Assembly: GCA_038521625.1 (NCBI GenBank)
Contig: JBCBKP010000001.1
Span: 310,001 to 374,000, forward strand
Length of the DNA: 64,000 bases
Direction: 5' to 3'
Source: JBCBKP01 sp038521625
GTDB taxonomy: Bacteria; Planctomycetota; Phycisphaerae; Phycisphaerales; UBA1924
Below are positions 7,913-17,796 of this stretch, one piece after another (within the stretch, counting starts at the first letter, position 1; each line of letters starts with the position of its first letter). The position numbers were made by a program, and so were the translations under genes. The notes beneath the pieces are model-generated. The model was not told the DNA's origin and made no database searches. It worked only from the letters and a program-made list of their open reading frames with translations.

Positions 7913-8854
7913 TCAGGCCTTCGCCTTCTCCGCGGTCTTCCGGGCCTCGTACCGCGCCCGGTCGGGCGAGATGGCGTCGCGGTCATCGACGGCATCGAAG
8001 TACGTGTGCGCGAAGCTGCGGGTGAAGAACCCGAGCTCCGTCCAGAACCGGAAGTCGTCGATAGGCAGCGCGTCACGCCCGAAGATCCTGTGGGTCGCTT
8101 TGAATTCCCGCAGTTCTTGCTCTGGTGTTCGTTCTGTTCGTCTCGCCAGCTCGACCGCCTCGGAGATCAATGCTTCTGCCCCGCGCTCGTCGAAGTCGTC
8201 CGCCTCGACGATCTCGTATCGCACACGTCGTCCTCCGGCCGTCTCGAACGCGATGTACAGCTGGACGGGACCGGCACGCACCCTCGGGTCGACGCCCGAC
8301 ACGTCGCGCAACCACCAGCCTGTCTCGATCAGCTTGATCATGCCCTCGAGCTGGGCGCGTCTCTCGCCCGCCGTGGCTGCATCGAGCGCGGCTCGAACGG
8401 CCTCGAGCAAGGCGGGCCCGCGCTCGCAGACCGGCTTGATCATCGCCTCCAGCAGCGTCGGGCCTCCGCGACGGAGCAACTCCTCGAGCGACCGGTCATA
8501 GAACTCGCTCCCGTGCGCCACTCTGAGCGCATCGAGCGCGACCCAGCGCTCATGGATCTGCTTCGAGCGTGCCAGCTCTTTCATCAGCGATCGTGCGGCC
8601 GCAAAGTCGACCGCGAGCAGTGTGAGCAGGTCCGAGGCGACGGCACGGGACGACTTGCCGCGTTCGGCAGCGAGCGTGCGGATCCCGCCGAGCGTCATCT
8701 CGGGATCCCCCGAGATGACGAGCGCCTTGGCTTGCGCCGATGCGCGGAGCATCGCCGCGGTCAGCGGCTTGCCGTGCAAGTCTTGAGGATTGCGGCCGTC
8801 GAATCGACCGAGCGTGCAGGCCTCGCCGAGCGATGTGCCCGACCAGTCGACCAC
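7913..8854 (-). CDS. Hypothetical protein downstream of atpD
   Basis: Not recognised. The reading frame is open further upstream into atpD, but GTG 8854 is chosen: it lies 5 bp after the atpD stop with GAAGGG about 9 bp upstream, giving 313 residues. The first two thirds is rich in alanine, leucine and charged helices, possibly short HEAT-like repeats. The last third has mixed beta character (PVQLYIAFETAGGRRVRYEIVEADD) and ends with a basic helix. There is no signal peptide or membrane helix. The tight spacing implies co-transcription with atpD, at the position where atpC often lies, but it does not resemble the epsilon subunit. Confidence 0.6.
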   Translation of the reverse strand: MVDWSGTSLGEACTLGRFDGRNPQDLHGKPLTAAMLRASAQAKALVISGDPEMTLGGIRTLAAERGKSSRAVASDLLTLLAVDFAAARSLMKELARSKQIHERWVALDALRVAHGSEFYDRSLEELLRRGGPTLLEAMIKPVCERGPALLEAVRAALDAATAGERRAQLEGMIKLIETGWWLRDVSGVDPRVRAGPVQLYIAFETAGGRRVRYEIVEADDFDERGAEALISEAVELARRTERTPEQELREFKATHRIFGRDALPIDDFRFWTELGFFTRSFAHTYFDAVDDRDAISPDRARYEARKTAEKAKA

Positions 8855-8859
8855 GCGAT

Positions 8860-10308
<1,449 letters not shown>

Positions 10309-10530
10309 GCTGTGATCCCTCGCGTGGTGGGGGGTGTCCGGGCCCTCGGGCCGCCTCGCGACGTCCGGTGAGGGCGTTGTTCGTGTCGTCCGCGGGGTCG
10401 GCGTCGGCCGGCCGCCCGCGGACCGCAAGGGTAGGGGGGACGCCGCCGTCGGACCACGCCGGAACCCGTGCGGTCAGACAGGATCCGGGCGCATTCGGAC
10501 CTCGATCGCCGTGATCCGCCGCCCCCCGAT

Positions 10531-10536
10531 TACGCT
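10531..10536 (+). promoter_or_regulatory. Putative -10 box of beta-helix operon
   Basis: TACGCT lies 44 bp upstream of the first beta-helix gene, in the 272-bp gap between divergent atpD and that gene. The leader would be about 38 nt and contains the GGGGGAG ribosome site. No clear -35. Confidence 0.3.
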
Positions 10537-10580
10537 GATCCCCGCGAGCACGCAAAGCCTGCGTGCCGGGGGAGATCCGA

Positions 10581-11684
10581 ATGCTCGACCGAATCGTCGC
10601 CGTCCTCGCGGCCGCCGCCGCGGTGCCCGTCTCGCACGCCCAGATCAACCCGCCCATCGGCCCCGTCGGCCCGAGCCTGTCCGAGATCGACCAGATCGAG
10701 CCCCGACGCGCCGTCAGCGCCGGCCCGATCACCACGCCGGGCAGCTACTACCTCTCGGGCAACGCCAGCTCCATCGGATCGGGGGTCATCATCGCCGTCG
10801 GCGGCGTGACGCTCGACCTCGCAGGCTTCACGCTCACCGGCGACAACAACGGCCCGAACGACTTCGGCATCTGGGTCACCGCCAACTCCGACGAGCCCGT
10901 CGTCATCAAGAACGGCACCGTCAAGAGCTTCGAGGGCGGGGGCGTCGAGGTCGTCAACGACGCCCAGCCCGTGCTCATCCACAACGTCAGCGCGGTTCGC
11001 AACGGCTTCGGCTTCCGCATCGCGGGCGGCGCGACGCTCACCGACTGTCACGCCCTCAACAACGCCGGCAACGGCTTCGAGATCGGTGACCCGAACCTGC
11101 CCGGACGCATCTCCGGCCTCGAGCGTTGCACCAGCACCGGCCACGACGTCGGCTTCAGGATCTGGAACGCGCGCCTGCTCGCCTGTCGCGCCAGCGGCGC
11201 CACCGGCACCGGCTTCATCGTGAACGACGGAACGCTGGTCGAGTGCATCGCCAACACCAACGGCATCCAGGGCTTCAACGGCCGCGATACCTCGTTCGTG
11301 GCGTGCGCCGCGACCAGCAACGGCAATGTCGGCTTCCAACTCATCGGCGGCTCGATCGAGGGCTCGCGGACCCGCGACAACCAGATCGGCTTCGAGATCT
11401 CGACGCAAGCCCACGCCCGCGAGTGTGTCTCGCTACAGGACACGACCGGAGCGACCGTCTCGTTCTCGAGCCTGTTCGAGCGGTCGAGCGTGATTTTCCC
11501 GTCCACCCGCGGCATCCTCGCCTCGAACAACGCGATCGTGCTCGACAACCACATCCGGGTTGGCAACAACGTCGACGCGATCACCGTCTCGGGCACCGGC
11601 TCGGTCATCGGCCGCGAGGTCACGTTCAGCTCACCCGGCAACACCAGCTACGTCAAGCCGGTCGGCGCCAACCTCATTTACTGA
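10581..11684 (+). CDS. Right-handed beta-helix repeat protein (copy 1)
   Basis: A 367-residue exported protein. The start at 10581 follows GGGGGAG. Residues 1-20 form a signal peptide ending SHAQ. Next comes INPPIGPVGP, then SAGPITTPGSYYLSGN and about ten short beta-strand rungs rich in N, G, T and V, the pattern of parallel beta-helix proteins that often bind or cleave polysaccharide. No catalytic residues can be named. The gene 12 bp downstream is a paralogue with the same order of motifs. The assigned fold is confident; the function is not. Confidence 0.8.
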   Translation: MLDRIVAVLAAAAAVPVSHAQINPPIGPVGPSLSEIDQIEPRRAVSAGPITTPGSYYLSGNASSIGSGVIIAVGGVTLDLAGFTLTGDNNGPNDFGIWVTANSDEPVVIKNGTVKSFEGGGVEVVNDAQPVLIHNVSAVRNGFGFRIAGGATLTDCHALNNAGNGFEIGDPNLPGRISGLERCTSTGHDVGFRIWNARLLACRASGATGTGFIVNDGTLVECIANTNGIQGFNGRDTSFVACAATSNGNVGFQLIGGSIEGSRTRDNQIGFEISTQAHARECVSLQDTTGATVSFSSLFERSSVIFPSTRGILASNNAIVLDNHIRVGNNVDAITVSGTGSVIGREVTFSSPGNTSYVKPVGANLIY

Positions 11685-11696
11685 TCGGAACCACCC

Positions 11697-12791
11697 ATGC
11701 GCACCACGATCCTCGCACTCGCGTTCTCCTCTCTCGTCACAGCCGGCCCGATCGACCCGCCCGCCGGCCCCGTCGCGCCCACCGGCACGCCCCTCGGCGA
11801 GATCGGGCCCGGCACGCCGATCAACGGCCCGACGACCATCACAGCCCCGGGCCGCTACTACCTGACCGACGACCTCGAGATCTTCGGCGACGCCATCGAC
11901 ATCGCCTCAAGCGACGTCACGCTCGACCTCCGGGGCTTCACGATCGTCGGCGACGCCGACCTCGACGACGCCCGCGGCATCGACGTCCTCGCCGGCGCCA
12001 CCGGCGTCCGGATCTTCGGCGGCACCATCCGGGAGTTCGACGGCGACGGCATCAACGTCGCCAGCACCGCCGAGGCGCTCATCGAGAACGTCGTCGTGCG
12101 CGGCTGCGGCTCCGGCTTCGAATTCCGCGGCGCCGCCCGCGCCGTCGGCTGCACCGCCCGCAACTGCGGCTTCGGCTTCCGCGTCCTCGGCGACGCCACC
12201 AGGAGCATCGTCGTGACCGCGTGCTCCGCCGACGGCAACGGCGAGGGCTTCAGCGGCAGCTTCGGCTCGTTCGAGCGCTGCAGCGCAACCGGGAACTCGA
12301 TAAACGGCTTCAACGTGAGTTCCGGTTCGGTCACGGACTGCCGCGCGGTCAACAACAACAACACCGGCTTCTCGCTCTTCGACGTTCGCGCGAGCAAGCT
12401 CTACGCCAAGCTCAACGGGCTCGTCGGCATCTCGGCCAACCGCGCGATGGTCGTCGAGTCCGACATCATCGAGAGCCCGACCGGGATCATCGCCTCCGGC
12501 TTCACCACGATCGAGCGATGCCACGTCACCGGAACCGGCCAGCCCGGCTCGGTCGGCATCGACGCGAACAGCAGCGCCAAGATCTCCGAATGCAACGTCG
12601 CCAACGCGCCCACCGCGATCGACGCCGGGAACGGCGCGGTCGTGATCGGCAACACCGTCTCGAAGTTCCCCGGCCGCGTCTCGTCCAACACGATCGTCGT
12701 CGGCAGCGGCTCGATCGTCGGGGTCGTCTTCGATCTCTCGACCGGCGGCACGCTGACCTCGGGCAACCCCTGGGCGAACATCCTTTATTAG
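11697..12791 (+). CDS. Right-handed beta-helix repeat protein (copy 2)
   Basis: A 364-residue paralogue of the preceding protein. It begins with a short signal peptide (MRTTILALAFSSLVTAG), then IDPPAGPVAP, the TITAPGRYYLTDDL segment that matches the YYLSGN region of copy 1, and rungs such as VTLDLRGFTIVGD and SGFEFRG. Several regularly placed cysteines (RGCG, VGC, RNCG) stack along the rungs. Both copies end in a short segment closing with N(L/I)LY. The 12-bp gap to copy 1 suggests one operon created by tandem duplication. Confidence 0.8.
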   Translation: MRTTILALAFSSLVTAGPIDPPAGPVAPTGTPLGEIGPGTPINGPTTITAPGRYYLTDDLEIFGDAIDIASSDVTLDLRGFTIVGDADLDDARGIDVLAGATGVRIFGGTIREFDGDGINVASTAEALIENVVVRGCGSGFEFRGAARAVGCTARNCGFGFRVLGDATRSIVVTACSADGNGEGFSGSFGSFERCSATGNSINGFNVSSGSVTDCRAVNNNNTGFSLFDVRASKLYAKLNGLVGISANRAMVVESDIIESPTGIIASGFTTIERCHVTGTGQPGSVGIDANSSAKISECNVANAPTAIDAGNGAVVIGNTVSKFPGRVSSNTIVVGSGSIVGVVFDLSTGGTLTSGNPWANILY

Positions 12792-12830
12792 CCGGCAAGC
12801 CGGCCCGGCGCGGCCGCGATCCGCTCGCGA

Positions 12831-12836
12831 TAGATT
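12831..12836 (+). promoter_or_regulatory. Putative -10 box, leaderless lipoprotein operon
   Basis: TAGATT ends 6 bp before the ATG of the lipoprotein gene at 12843, which has no SD. Just before it, the stop codon of the beta-helix gene is followed by a small GCCGG hairpin (12792-12804). Confidence 0.45.
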
Positions 12837-12842
12837 GCCCGG

Positions 12843-13283
12843 ATGCCCAACCGCGCCAGAACCCGCGTCGCGCTCGCCGCGGCGGCGATCGCACTCCTCG
12901 CCGGGTGCAGCTTCCGCGATGGCGACGCGCGTGTCTATCCCGTGTTCGGCATTGGGTTTGTGCGCGTCGCCGAGCCGCTGGCGACGCAGGATCCGCAGGC
13001 CGAGTCTCTGACTGTGCGCAAGACCCAGGCGGTCGGCGTGCTGATCGGCCCGAACCCGGCGGTGGGGGGGCTGATGGTCGGCGCGACCAAACGCCAGGAG
13101 GTGATCGTCCCGACCGACGCCGAGGTGCTGGTCAACGCGACCTCATTCACCGACGGTGGCTTCAAGGTGAAAGTTGATAACATCCGGCCCGACGGGAGCT
13201 CGATCGAGCCGCAAGATCGGGCTCGGCCGGCCGATCCGGCCGCGGGGCAGGATCCGCCGGGCGGCGATGGGGGAGATTTATGA
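12843..13283 (+). CDS. Small lipoprotein, unknown function
   Basis: A 146-residue predicted lipoprotein: basic start, hydrophobic segment and lipobox LLAGC with Cys22. The middle part contains short predicted strands (VLIGPNPAVGGLMVGATKRQ, EVLVNATSF). The tail from about residue 118 is acidic and proline/glycine-rich. It is not recognised as a known family. Its stop codon overlaps the start of the next lipoprotein gene (ATGA), so the two are translationally coupled and probably act together at the envelope. Confidence 0.65.
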   Translation: MPNRARTRVALAAAAIALLAGCSFRDGDARVYPVFGIGFVRVAEPLATQDPQAESLTVRKTQAVGVLIGPNPAVGGLMVGATKRQEVIVPTDAEVLVNATSFTDGGFKVKVDNIRPDGSSIEPQDRARPADPAAGQDPPGGDGGDL

Positions 13284-14293
13284 AGTCTGCGATTCTGAAG
13301 TGCGCGGCCGCGGTGATCGCCCTGGTCTGGCTCGGCGGCTGCGCCGGCGGCAAGATCCTGCGCGAGAACGTGCTGGCGACGACGCAGTCAACGATCGGCG
13401 TCACGATCGCGCAGAACGCCCAGACGCAGGTCTACGAACTCAAGGCGGGATTCGCGCGCAACGAGTTCTTCCTCGTCCCGACGAACAAGACGATCCAGTA
13501 CGCAGAGAAGGGCGGCGCCAAGCAGAAGGAATCGGCGGTCTTCGAGGGCTCGGCGGCGGAGACCGCCAACGTGCTGGCCGAGATCCAGGTCGGCGGCGCC
13601 TCGAAGGGCTCCAACAACAGCGTCGAGATCTACCAGCGTCTCGCGGTCGGAGACATCGCGGTCCGGTCGGGCGCCGCGATCGCGTTGTACTCGCAGAACG
13701 AGGAGGTTGCGCGGGCGATTGGTGAGCGTGCGGTGTCGCTCGGCGAAGGTTCCTCTCCCGCCAAGCCCGAGGCGATCATCACGCTGCTCACCGAAGCCAA
13801 TGAACTGCTCACCCAGCCCGGCTCATCCTGGTCTGGGACCGCCCGCGTTACGAGCCTACAGCGACGGATCGATGCCATCGGAGATTCGCTCGATCGCGTG
13901 ATCGACTTCATCGAGTACGAGCCGGGGGGCGTCGGCACCGGCGCACCCGATTTCCGGATCAAGCGCTCCACAGCGCTCGGCCAGAGCGGCTTCGGCCGGC
14001 TGACCGAGTACGTCGATGCCCTCGATCTCTCGATCACGAACGCTCAGGCAATGAAGGCGCGCGTCGACGCTCGGGATGCGACTGTTGGCACCAAGCCGAC
14101 CGTGAGCCTCCGCGATAATCGCCCGGCCACGGCGATCAATGTCGCCGACGTGCCATCGGACTACGCCGTCACTCTCCAGTCCAACATCGAATCGCTCGAA
14201 CGCAGGCGGCGCGAACTGTACGAGCGTCTCAGCCAGAACACCGCTGTTCAAGATCTCGTCGCATGGTATCTCGAGATTCTCGGTATCGAATGA
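13280..14293 (+). CDS. Lipoprotein, unknown function
   Basis: A 337-residue predicted lipoprotein with lipobox WLGGC (Cys21). The mature part starts with a segment that would pair well as a coiled coil (ATTQSTIGVTIAQNAQTQVY), and closes with a long charged helix ending in YLEILGIE. There are no cysteines after the lipidated one. The start overlaps the stop of the preceding gene by 4 bp, and a small basic protein gene follows 14 bp later. No family was recognised; a structural or assembly role at the outer membrane is possible but unproven. Confidence 0.65.
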   Translation: MKSAILKCAAAVIALVWLGGCAGGKILRENVLATTQSTIGVTIAQNAQTQVYELKAGFARNEFFLVPTNKTIQYAEKGGAKQKESAVFEGSAAETANVLAEIQVGGASKGSNNSVEIYQRLAVGDIAVRSGAAIALYSQNEEVARAIGERAVSLGEGSSPAKPEAIITLLTEANELLTQPGSSWSGTARVTSLQRRIDAIGDSLDRVIDFIEYEPGGVGTGAPDFRIKRSTALGQSGFGRLTEYVDALDLSITNAQAMKARVDARDATVGTKPTVSLRDNRPATAINVADVPSDYAVTLQSNIESLERRRRELYERLSQNTAVQDLVAWYLEILGIE

Positions 14294-14307
14294 GCCGGAG
14301 CAACGCC

Positions 14308-14502
14308 ATGTCCGCCCAGAACAAGCATAACAACACGTTCCTCGCCGACCGCATCAAGCGCAGCCACAGTCAGAAAGCCATCAGCAAGCTCGAACTCGTC
14401 GAGGGCAACGGGCGCTTCGCCTGGCGTATGACATACAAGGATGCCCAGAGCGGCGAGGAGAAGACGATCGACCTGAATGTGACTCCCATGCCCGGCCAAT
14501 GA
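14308..14502 (+). CDS. Small basic/polar protein, unknown function
   Basis: A 64-residue protein without signal or membrane segments; the C-terminal half (ELVEGNGRFAWRMTYKD, then KTIDLNVTPMPG) looks like a small beta unit. ATG 14308 is preferred because GGAG lies 8 bp upstream; an alternative ATG at 14290 overlaps the preceding stop (ATGA) and would add six residues. It is the last gene of the three-gene lipoprotein operon and is separated by only 18 bp from the convergent gene at 14521. Confidence 0.55.
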   Translation: MSAQNKHNNTFLADRIKRSHSQKAISKLELVEGNGRFAWRMTYKDAQSGEEKTIDLNVTPMPGQ

Positions 14503-14520
14503 CGCGCAGGAGATAACGAC

Positions 14521-14844
14521 TCAGTCGAACCGCCCGTGCCGGTCACGCTTGATCTCCTGCACGAGCGTGAAGACGAGCCCGGCGACTCTCCGGTCGGTGT
14601 CCATGGCCTCGTCGCTCTGTGACATGCCCATGTGGCAGACGCGAGCGCGGTTCAGGTATCGCGCCACATCGCGCTCGCCGCGTGTCCACGCGATCTCCGC
14701 GGCCTCGCACGCCTGCGTGTGGTACTCGTCGAGATAGTCGGGTCCGTGGAAAGACTTGAGATCGATCGGGTCCCATTCTCGCCACAGGATCTGGTCGACA
14801 CGACGAGCCGCGATCTCGAGCCGCTTCGGGTTGATTCTCGCCAT
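14521..14844 (-). CDS. Hypothetical protein downstream of sucC
   Basis: Not recognised. It has 107 residues, soluble and probably all helical, with WREWDPIDLKSFHGPDYLDEY near the middle and many aromatic and acidic residues; the shape is reminiscent of small helical repeat proteins. The start lies 13 bp after the sucC stop, with GAAGGG close upstream, so it is probably co-transcribed with sucC. No link to succinyl-CoA chemistry can be read from the sequence. Confidence 0.55.
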   Translation of the reverse strand: MARINPKRLEIAARRVDQILWREWDPIDLKSFHGPDYLDEYHTQACEAAEIAWTRGERDVARYLNRARVCHMGMSQSDEAMDTDRRVAGLVFTLVQEIKRDRHGRFD

Positions 14845-14857
14845 CAGCCCTTCGCCG

Positions 14858-16060
14858 TCACCCCACAGCCGCGACGATCTTCTTCGCCCCGTCGCTCAGA
14901 TCGTCCGCCGCCTGCAGCGTCGGCAGGCTGTCGTGCGCCGCCTCCAGCGTCTTCTTCCCGCCCTCGACGTTGTTCCCCTCCAGGCGCACCACAAGCGGCA
15001 CCTTGAAGCCGGTCGAGCCGTCGGCGTTCTCGAAGTTCTTCGCCGCGTTGACCACGCCCGCCGCGATCACGCCGCAGTCCATGATCCCGCCGAAGATGTT
15101 CACCAGGATCCCGTTCACGTGCGGGTCGCTCAGGATGATGCTGAACGCCTCGGTCACCGCCTCCTCGCTCGCCGAGCCCCCGACATCCAGGAAGTTCGCC
15201 GGCTCGCCGCCGAAGTGCTTGATCGTGTCCATCGTCGCCATCGCCAGCCCGGCGCCGTTGACCAGGCATCCGATGTTCCCGTCCAGCTTGATGTAGCTCA
15301 GCCCGTGCTCCTCGGCGCGCTTCTCCGCCGGGTCGGTGTCCGTCCCGTCGTCCAGCGCCGCGATCTCCGGCTGGCGGAACAGCCCGTTGTCGTCGAAGTT
15401 GAACTTCGCGTCGATCGCCAGCACCTCGTCGCCGGGCGTCACGATCAGCGGGTTGATCTCCGCCAGCGAGCAGTCCCGCTCGACGTAGAGCTTCGCCAGC
15501 GCGACCATGATCTTCGCTGCCTGCTCCACCTGCGAGCCGGTGAAGCCCACCGCGTCCGCGAACGCCCTCGCCTCCGCCTCGTCAAGCCCCGACTCCGGGT
15601 CGATCGGCAGCTTCTTGATCGCGTCCGGGTTGCTCTCGGCGACCTGCTCGATCTCCACGCCGCCCTCGGCCGACGCGATCATCACGTTGCGGCGTGTGTC
15701 CCGGTCCGTCGTGATCGCCAGGTAGTACTCCTTGGCGATGTCCACGCCCGCCGCCACCAGCAGCGTGCCGACATCCAGCCCCTCCGGCCCGGTCTGCACG
15801 CTCACCATCCGGTTGCTCAGCATGAACCCGGCGGCCTCGGTCGCCTCGCCCGCAGACCGGACCAGCTTGACGAATCCCGCCTTGCCGCGACCGCCCGCGT
15901 GCACCTGGGCCTTGACCACCGCCAGGTCCGTACCCGCGGCGCCCGTCACCGCCCCGTAGGCCTCCGCCGCCCGACCCGCGTCGGTGATCACCTCGCCCGC
16001 CGGCACCGGGATCCCGAACGACGCGAGCAATTCCCGACCCTGGTACTCGTGAACCTTCAT
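14858..16060 (-). CDS. sucC: Succinyl-CoA synthetase (ADP-forming) subunit beta
   Basis: TCA-cycle enzyme subunit that binds nucleotide and the CoA-succinate site, forming ATP from succinyl-CoA together with SucD. The 400 residues are normal. It opens with the ATP-grasp start MKVHEYQGRELLASFGIPVP; VKAQVHAGGRGKAG and the VNGAGLAMATMD segment are the family hallmarks, followed by FGGIMDCGVIAAG. GGGGAG precedes the ATG. The usual partner sucD is not adjacent on either side, so the alpha subunit must be encoded elsewhere. Confidence 0.95.
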   Translation of the reverse strand: MKVHEYQGRELLASFGIPVPAGEVITDAGRAAEAYGAVTGAAGTDLAVVKAQVHAGGRGKAGFVKLVRSAGEATEAAGFMLSNRMVSVQTGPEGLDVGTLLVAAGVDIAKEYYLAITTDRDTRRNVMIASAEGGVEIEQVAESNPDAIKKLPIDPESGLDEAEARAFADAVGFTGSQVEQAAKIMVALAKLYVERDCSLAEINPLIVTPGDEVLAIDAKFNFDDNGLFRQPEIAALDDGTDTDPAEKRAEEHGLSYIKLDGNIGCLVNGAGLAMATMDTIKHFGGEPANFLDVGGSASEEAVTEAFSIILSDPHVNGILVNIFGGIMDCGVIAAGVVNAAKNFENADGSTGFKVPLVVRLEGNNVEGGKKTLEAAHDSLPTLQAADDLSDGAKKIVAAVG

Positions 16061-16194
16061 CCGTCGCTCCCCGTCTGCCGCACCCGCACGCCACCGGGCC
16101 GCCCCGGTCCCGCCCCGGCTCCGTCCGGGGCGTCGCCGCGAGTCTACGCGGCCGCGCGCCCGCCATGGGCGCGCCGCCCCACGCCCGATTCCGG

Positions 16195-16200
16195 TACATT
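16195..16200 (+). promoter_or_regulatory. Putative -10 box before DUF1232 gene
   Basis: TACATT lies 31 bp upstream of the GTG at 16232. The 25-nt leader would contain GGAG. No -35 recognised. Confidence 0.35.
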
Positions 16201-16231
16201 GAGTCCGTTCTCATCCACCCGGAGCCGCCCC

Positions 16232-16882
16232 GTGGACACCCAGAAGCTCGCCGACACCGTCCGCAACGCGCTCGAAAGCGAGCGCGAGTCAGGCGATCTC
16301 CTCAGGATCGTCAAGAGCGCCTTCGAGCACCAGCAGGCCGCCCTGCCCGACGCCGAGATCGAGTCCCGCATCGCGGCCACCGTCAAAGAACTCACCGGCT
16401 ACGTCGCCTCCCTCCCCGAGATGGTCGAGGCCGCCGTCGGCGCCGCCGAGCGCGCCGGCGTCGTCGATCAGATCCGCCCGCTGCTCACCGCCGCCCTCCA
16501 GTACGTCGACGAAGAGGTCGACTTCATCCCCGACCACCTCGGCGTCGTCGGCCTTCTCGACGACGCCTACGTCGTCCGCGGCCTGCTCATCGAGATGTCA
16601 CACCGGCACCGCGCCCTCACCGGCGAGTCCCTCGTCGACCACAACCGCGCCGCCCAAGACCAGCGCATCCGCCGGCTCATCGGCGAGCCGACCGCGACGC
16701 GGCTCGACATCGCCATCGTCGCCTTCGCGCGCAGCCACAACATCCGCGAGACCGTCGAGACGGTCGTCCGCAAGGTCGGCGGCGCCGGCATGGCGATGCA
16801 GCTGCCCGTCGCCGTCGCGTTCGGCGGCGGCGAGTCGATCGACGAGCTGCCCAACCTCGAGCTCGGCGCCCTCGGTGCCTGA
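16232..16882 (+). CDS. DUF1232 (YkvA-like) protein
   Basis: A 216-residue protein starting at GTG 16232 (GGAG 8 bp upstream). Residues about 85-120 contain YVDEEVDFIPDHLG followed by GLLDDAYVV, the signature of DUF1232/YkvA domains, where the IPD and DD acids are conserved. The N-terminal 80 residues are helical and acidic, and the rest is helical with VVRKVGGAGMAMQLPVAV near the end. No confident transmembrane segment is present. The molecular role of the family is unknown. It faces a convergent thioredoxin-fold gene. Confidence 0.75.
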   Translation: MDTQKLADTVRNALESERESGDLLRIVKSAFEHQQAALPDAEIESRIAATVKELTGYVASLPEMVEAAVGAAERAGVVDQIRPLLTAALQYVDEEVDFIPDHLGVVGLLDDAYVVRGLLIEMSHRHRALTGESLVDHNRAAQDQRIRRLIGEPTATRLDIAIVAFARSHNIRETVETVVRKVGGAGMAMQLPVAVAFGGGESIDELPNLELGALGA

Positions 16883-16907
16883 CTCGGGCGCTCCTTCGAT
16901 CCCCATC

Positions 16908-16946
16908 GCCCATTGCCCATTGCCCATTGCCCATTGCCCATTGCCC
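16908..16946 (+). repeat. Heptanucleotide tandem repeat (GCCCATT)5
   Basis: Five perfect copies of GCCCATT plus a partial sixth follow the DUF1232 stop codon. The array is non-coding and lies directly before the hairpin at 16955. Confidence 0.9.
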
Positions 16947-16954
16947 CAAAAGAC

Positions 16955-16983
16955 AGCGGGCCCGCGTTTCCGCCAGGCCCGCT
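16955..16983 (-). terminator. Terminator of thioredoxin-like gene
   Basis: AGCGGGCC and GGCCCGCT form a perfect 8-bp stem with a 13-nt loop. On the minus strand it is followed by GTCTTTTGGGG, a short U-tract, and it lies 60 bp after the stop of the gene at 17045. Confidence 0.6.
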
Positions 16984-17044
16984 CGCAGGGGGATGAGAGT
17001 TCGCGTCGAGTCTCGATCGACTCGGTGTCTATCTTCGTCTCGTC

Positions 17045-17515
17045 TTACTCGGCCGATGCGATCGCCGATTTGATCGCGTCCGCGTCGTCGCGCGGGCTGA
17101 ACTCGCGGAGCAGCTTGCCGGTCTCGCCGTCGTGCAGCGTGATCACGCCCGTGCGCCGGCCGTATCGATCCCACTGATCGCCGAAGCCCAGCGCCGACGT
17201 CATGTACTCGGCCTGCAACGCGTCGTTGTCATCCGTCCGGTCCAGGTGCACGAACAGCACGTCGCCGCCCGCCAGGTCGCCGCTCACCGACTCCCACACC
17301 GGGTTCAGCGCCCGGCACTTCGGGCACCAGTCCGCGTGCCACTTCACCAGCACGAGGTCCGCAGATCGCGCACCGCTCTGCGTCGCAACGACCGTCGTCT
17401 CGGCCGAGGCCGACGCTCGCGACTCCGTCGCGATCGCCCCGGCGAACGCGCCGAAGCCGACGAGACCCGCCACCACCGTCGCCGCCACACTCGCGCTGCC
17501 CATCGAATCACCCAT
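17045..17515 (-). CDS. Membrane-anchored thioredoxin-fold protein
   Basis: A 156-residue protein. The start ATG 17515 is chosen because GGGAG lies about 10 bp upstream; a GTG 21 bp earlier is possible. A hydrophobic N-terminal segment (about residues 8-30) would anchor or export it. The thioredoxin-like domain has the active site WCPKC with Cys64 and Cys67, preceded by VLVKWHADW and followed by a typical FVHLDRTD strand. It likely performs thiol-disulfide exchange outside the cytoplasm. It stands alone between convergent and divergent neighbours. Confidence 0.82.
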   Translation of the reverse strand: MGDSMGSASVAATVVAGLVGFGAFAGAIATESRASASAETTVVATQSGARSADLVLVKWHADWCPKCRALNPVWESVSGDLAGGDVLFVHLDRTDDNDALQAEYMTSALGFGDQWDRYGRRTGVITLHDGETGKLLREFSPRDDADAIKSAIASAE

Positions 17516-17784
17516 CGCCGGTTCGCTCCCAATCACGGGCCCCGATCACGGAGCCGGTTCACGGACCCAGACACCGCCAGGGACGGCTCGTGACCCCGCC
17601 CCCGACGGCCGAACACCACCTGTTCCTGGTCCGTGCTTTCGTATGTCCTCTGCACGGCTCCCCGCCGCGGGCTCGCCGAATCCCACCGGGACGCGTGAGG
17701 AACCGGCGGCGGGCAAGCCATATTCCGTCATCCGGCAACGCTCTCAGAATTTCGCCCGTAGAGCCCGCATCGCCACGCGACGGC

Positions 17785-17790
17785 TAGCCT
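17785..17790 (+). promoter_or_regulatory. Putative -10 box, leaderless 92-residue gene
   Basis: TAGCCT ends 6 bp before the ATG at 17797, which lacks an SD. Confidence 0.45.
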
Positions 17791-17796
17791 CCACCC

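Noticed and set aside
16908..16946. Possible CRISPR-like array
   Set aside because: The 7-bp units are contiguous, with no spacers and no cas gene nearby; it is a simple tandem repeat.
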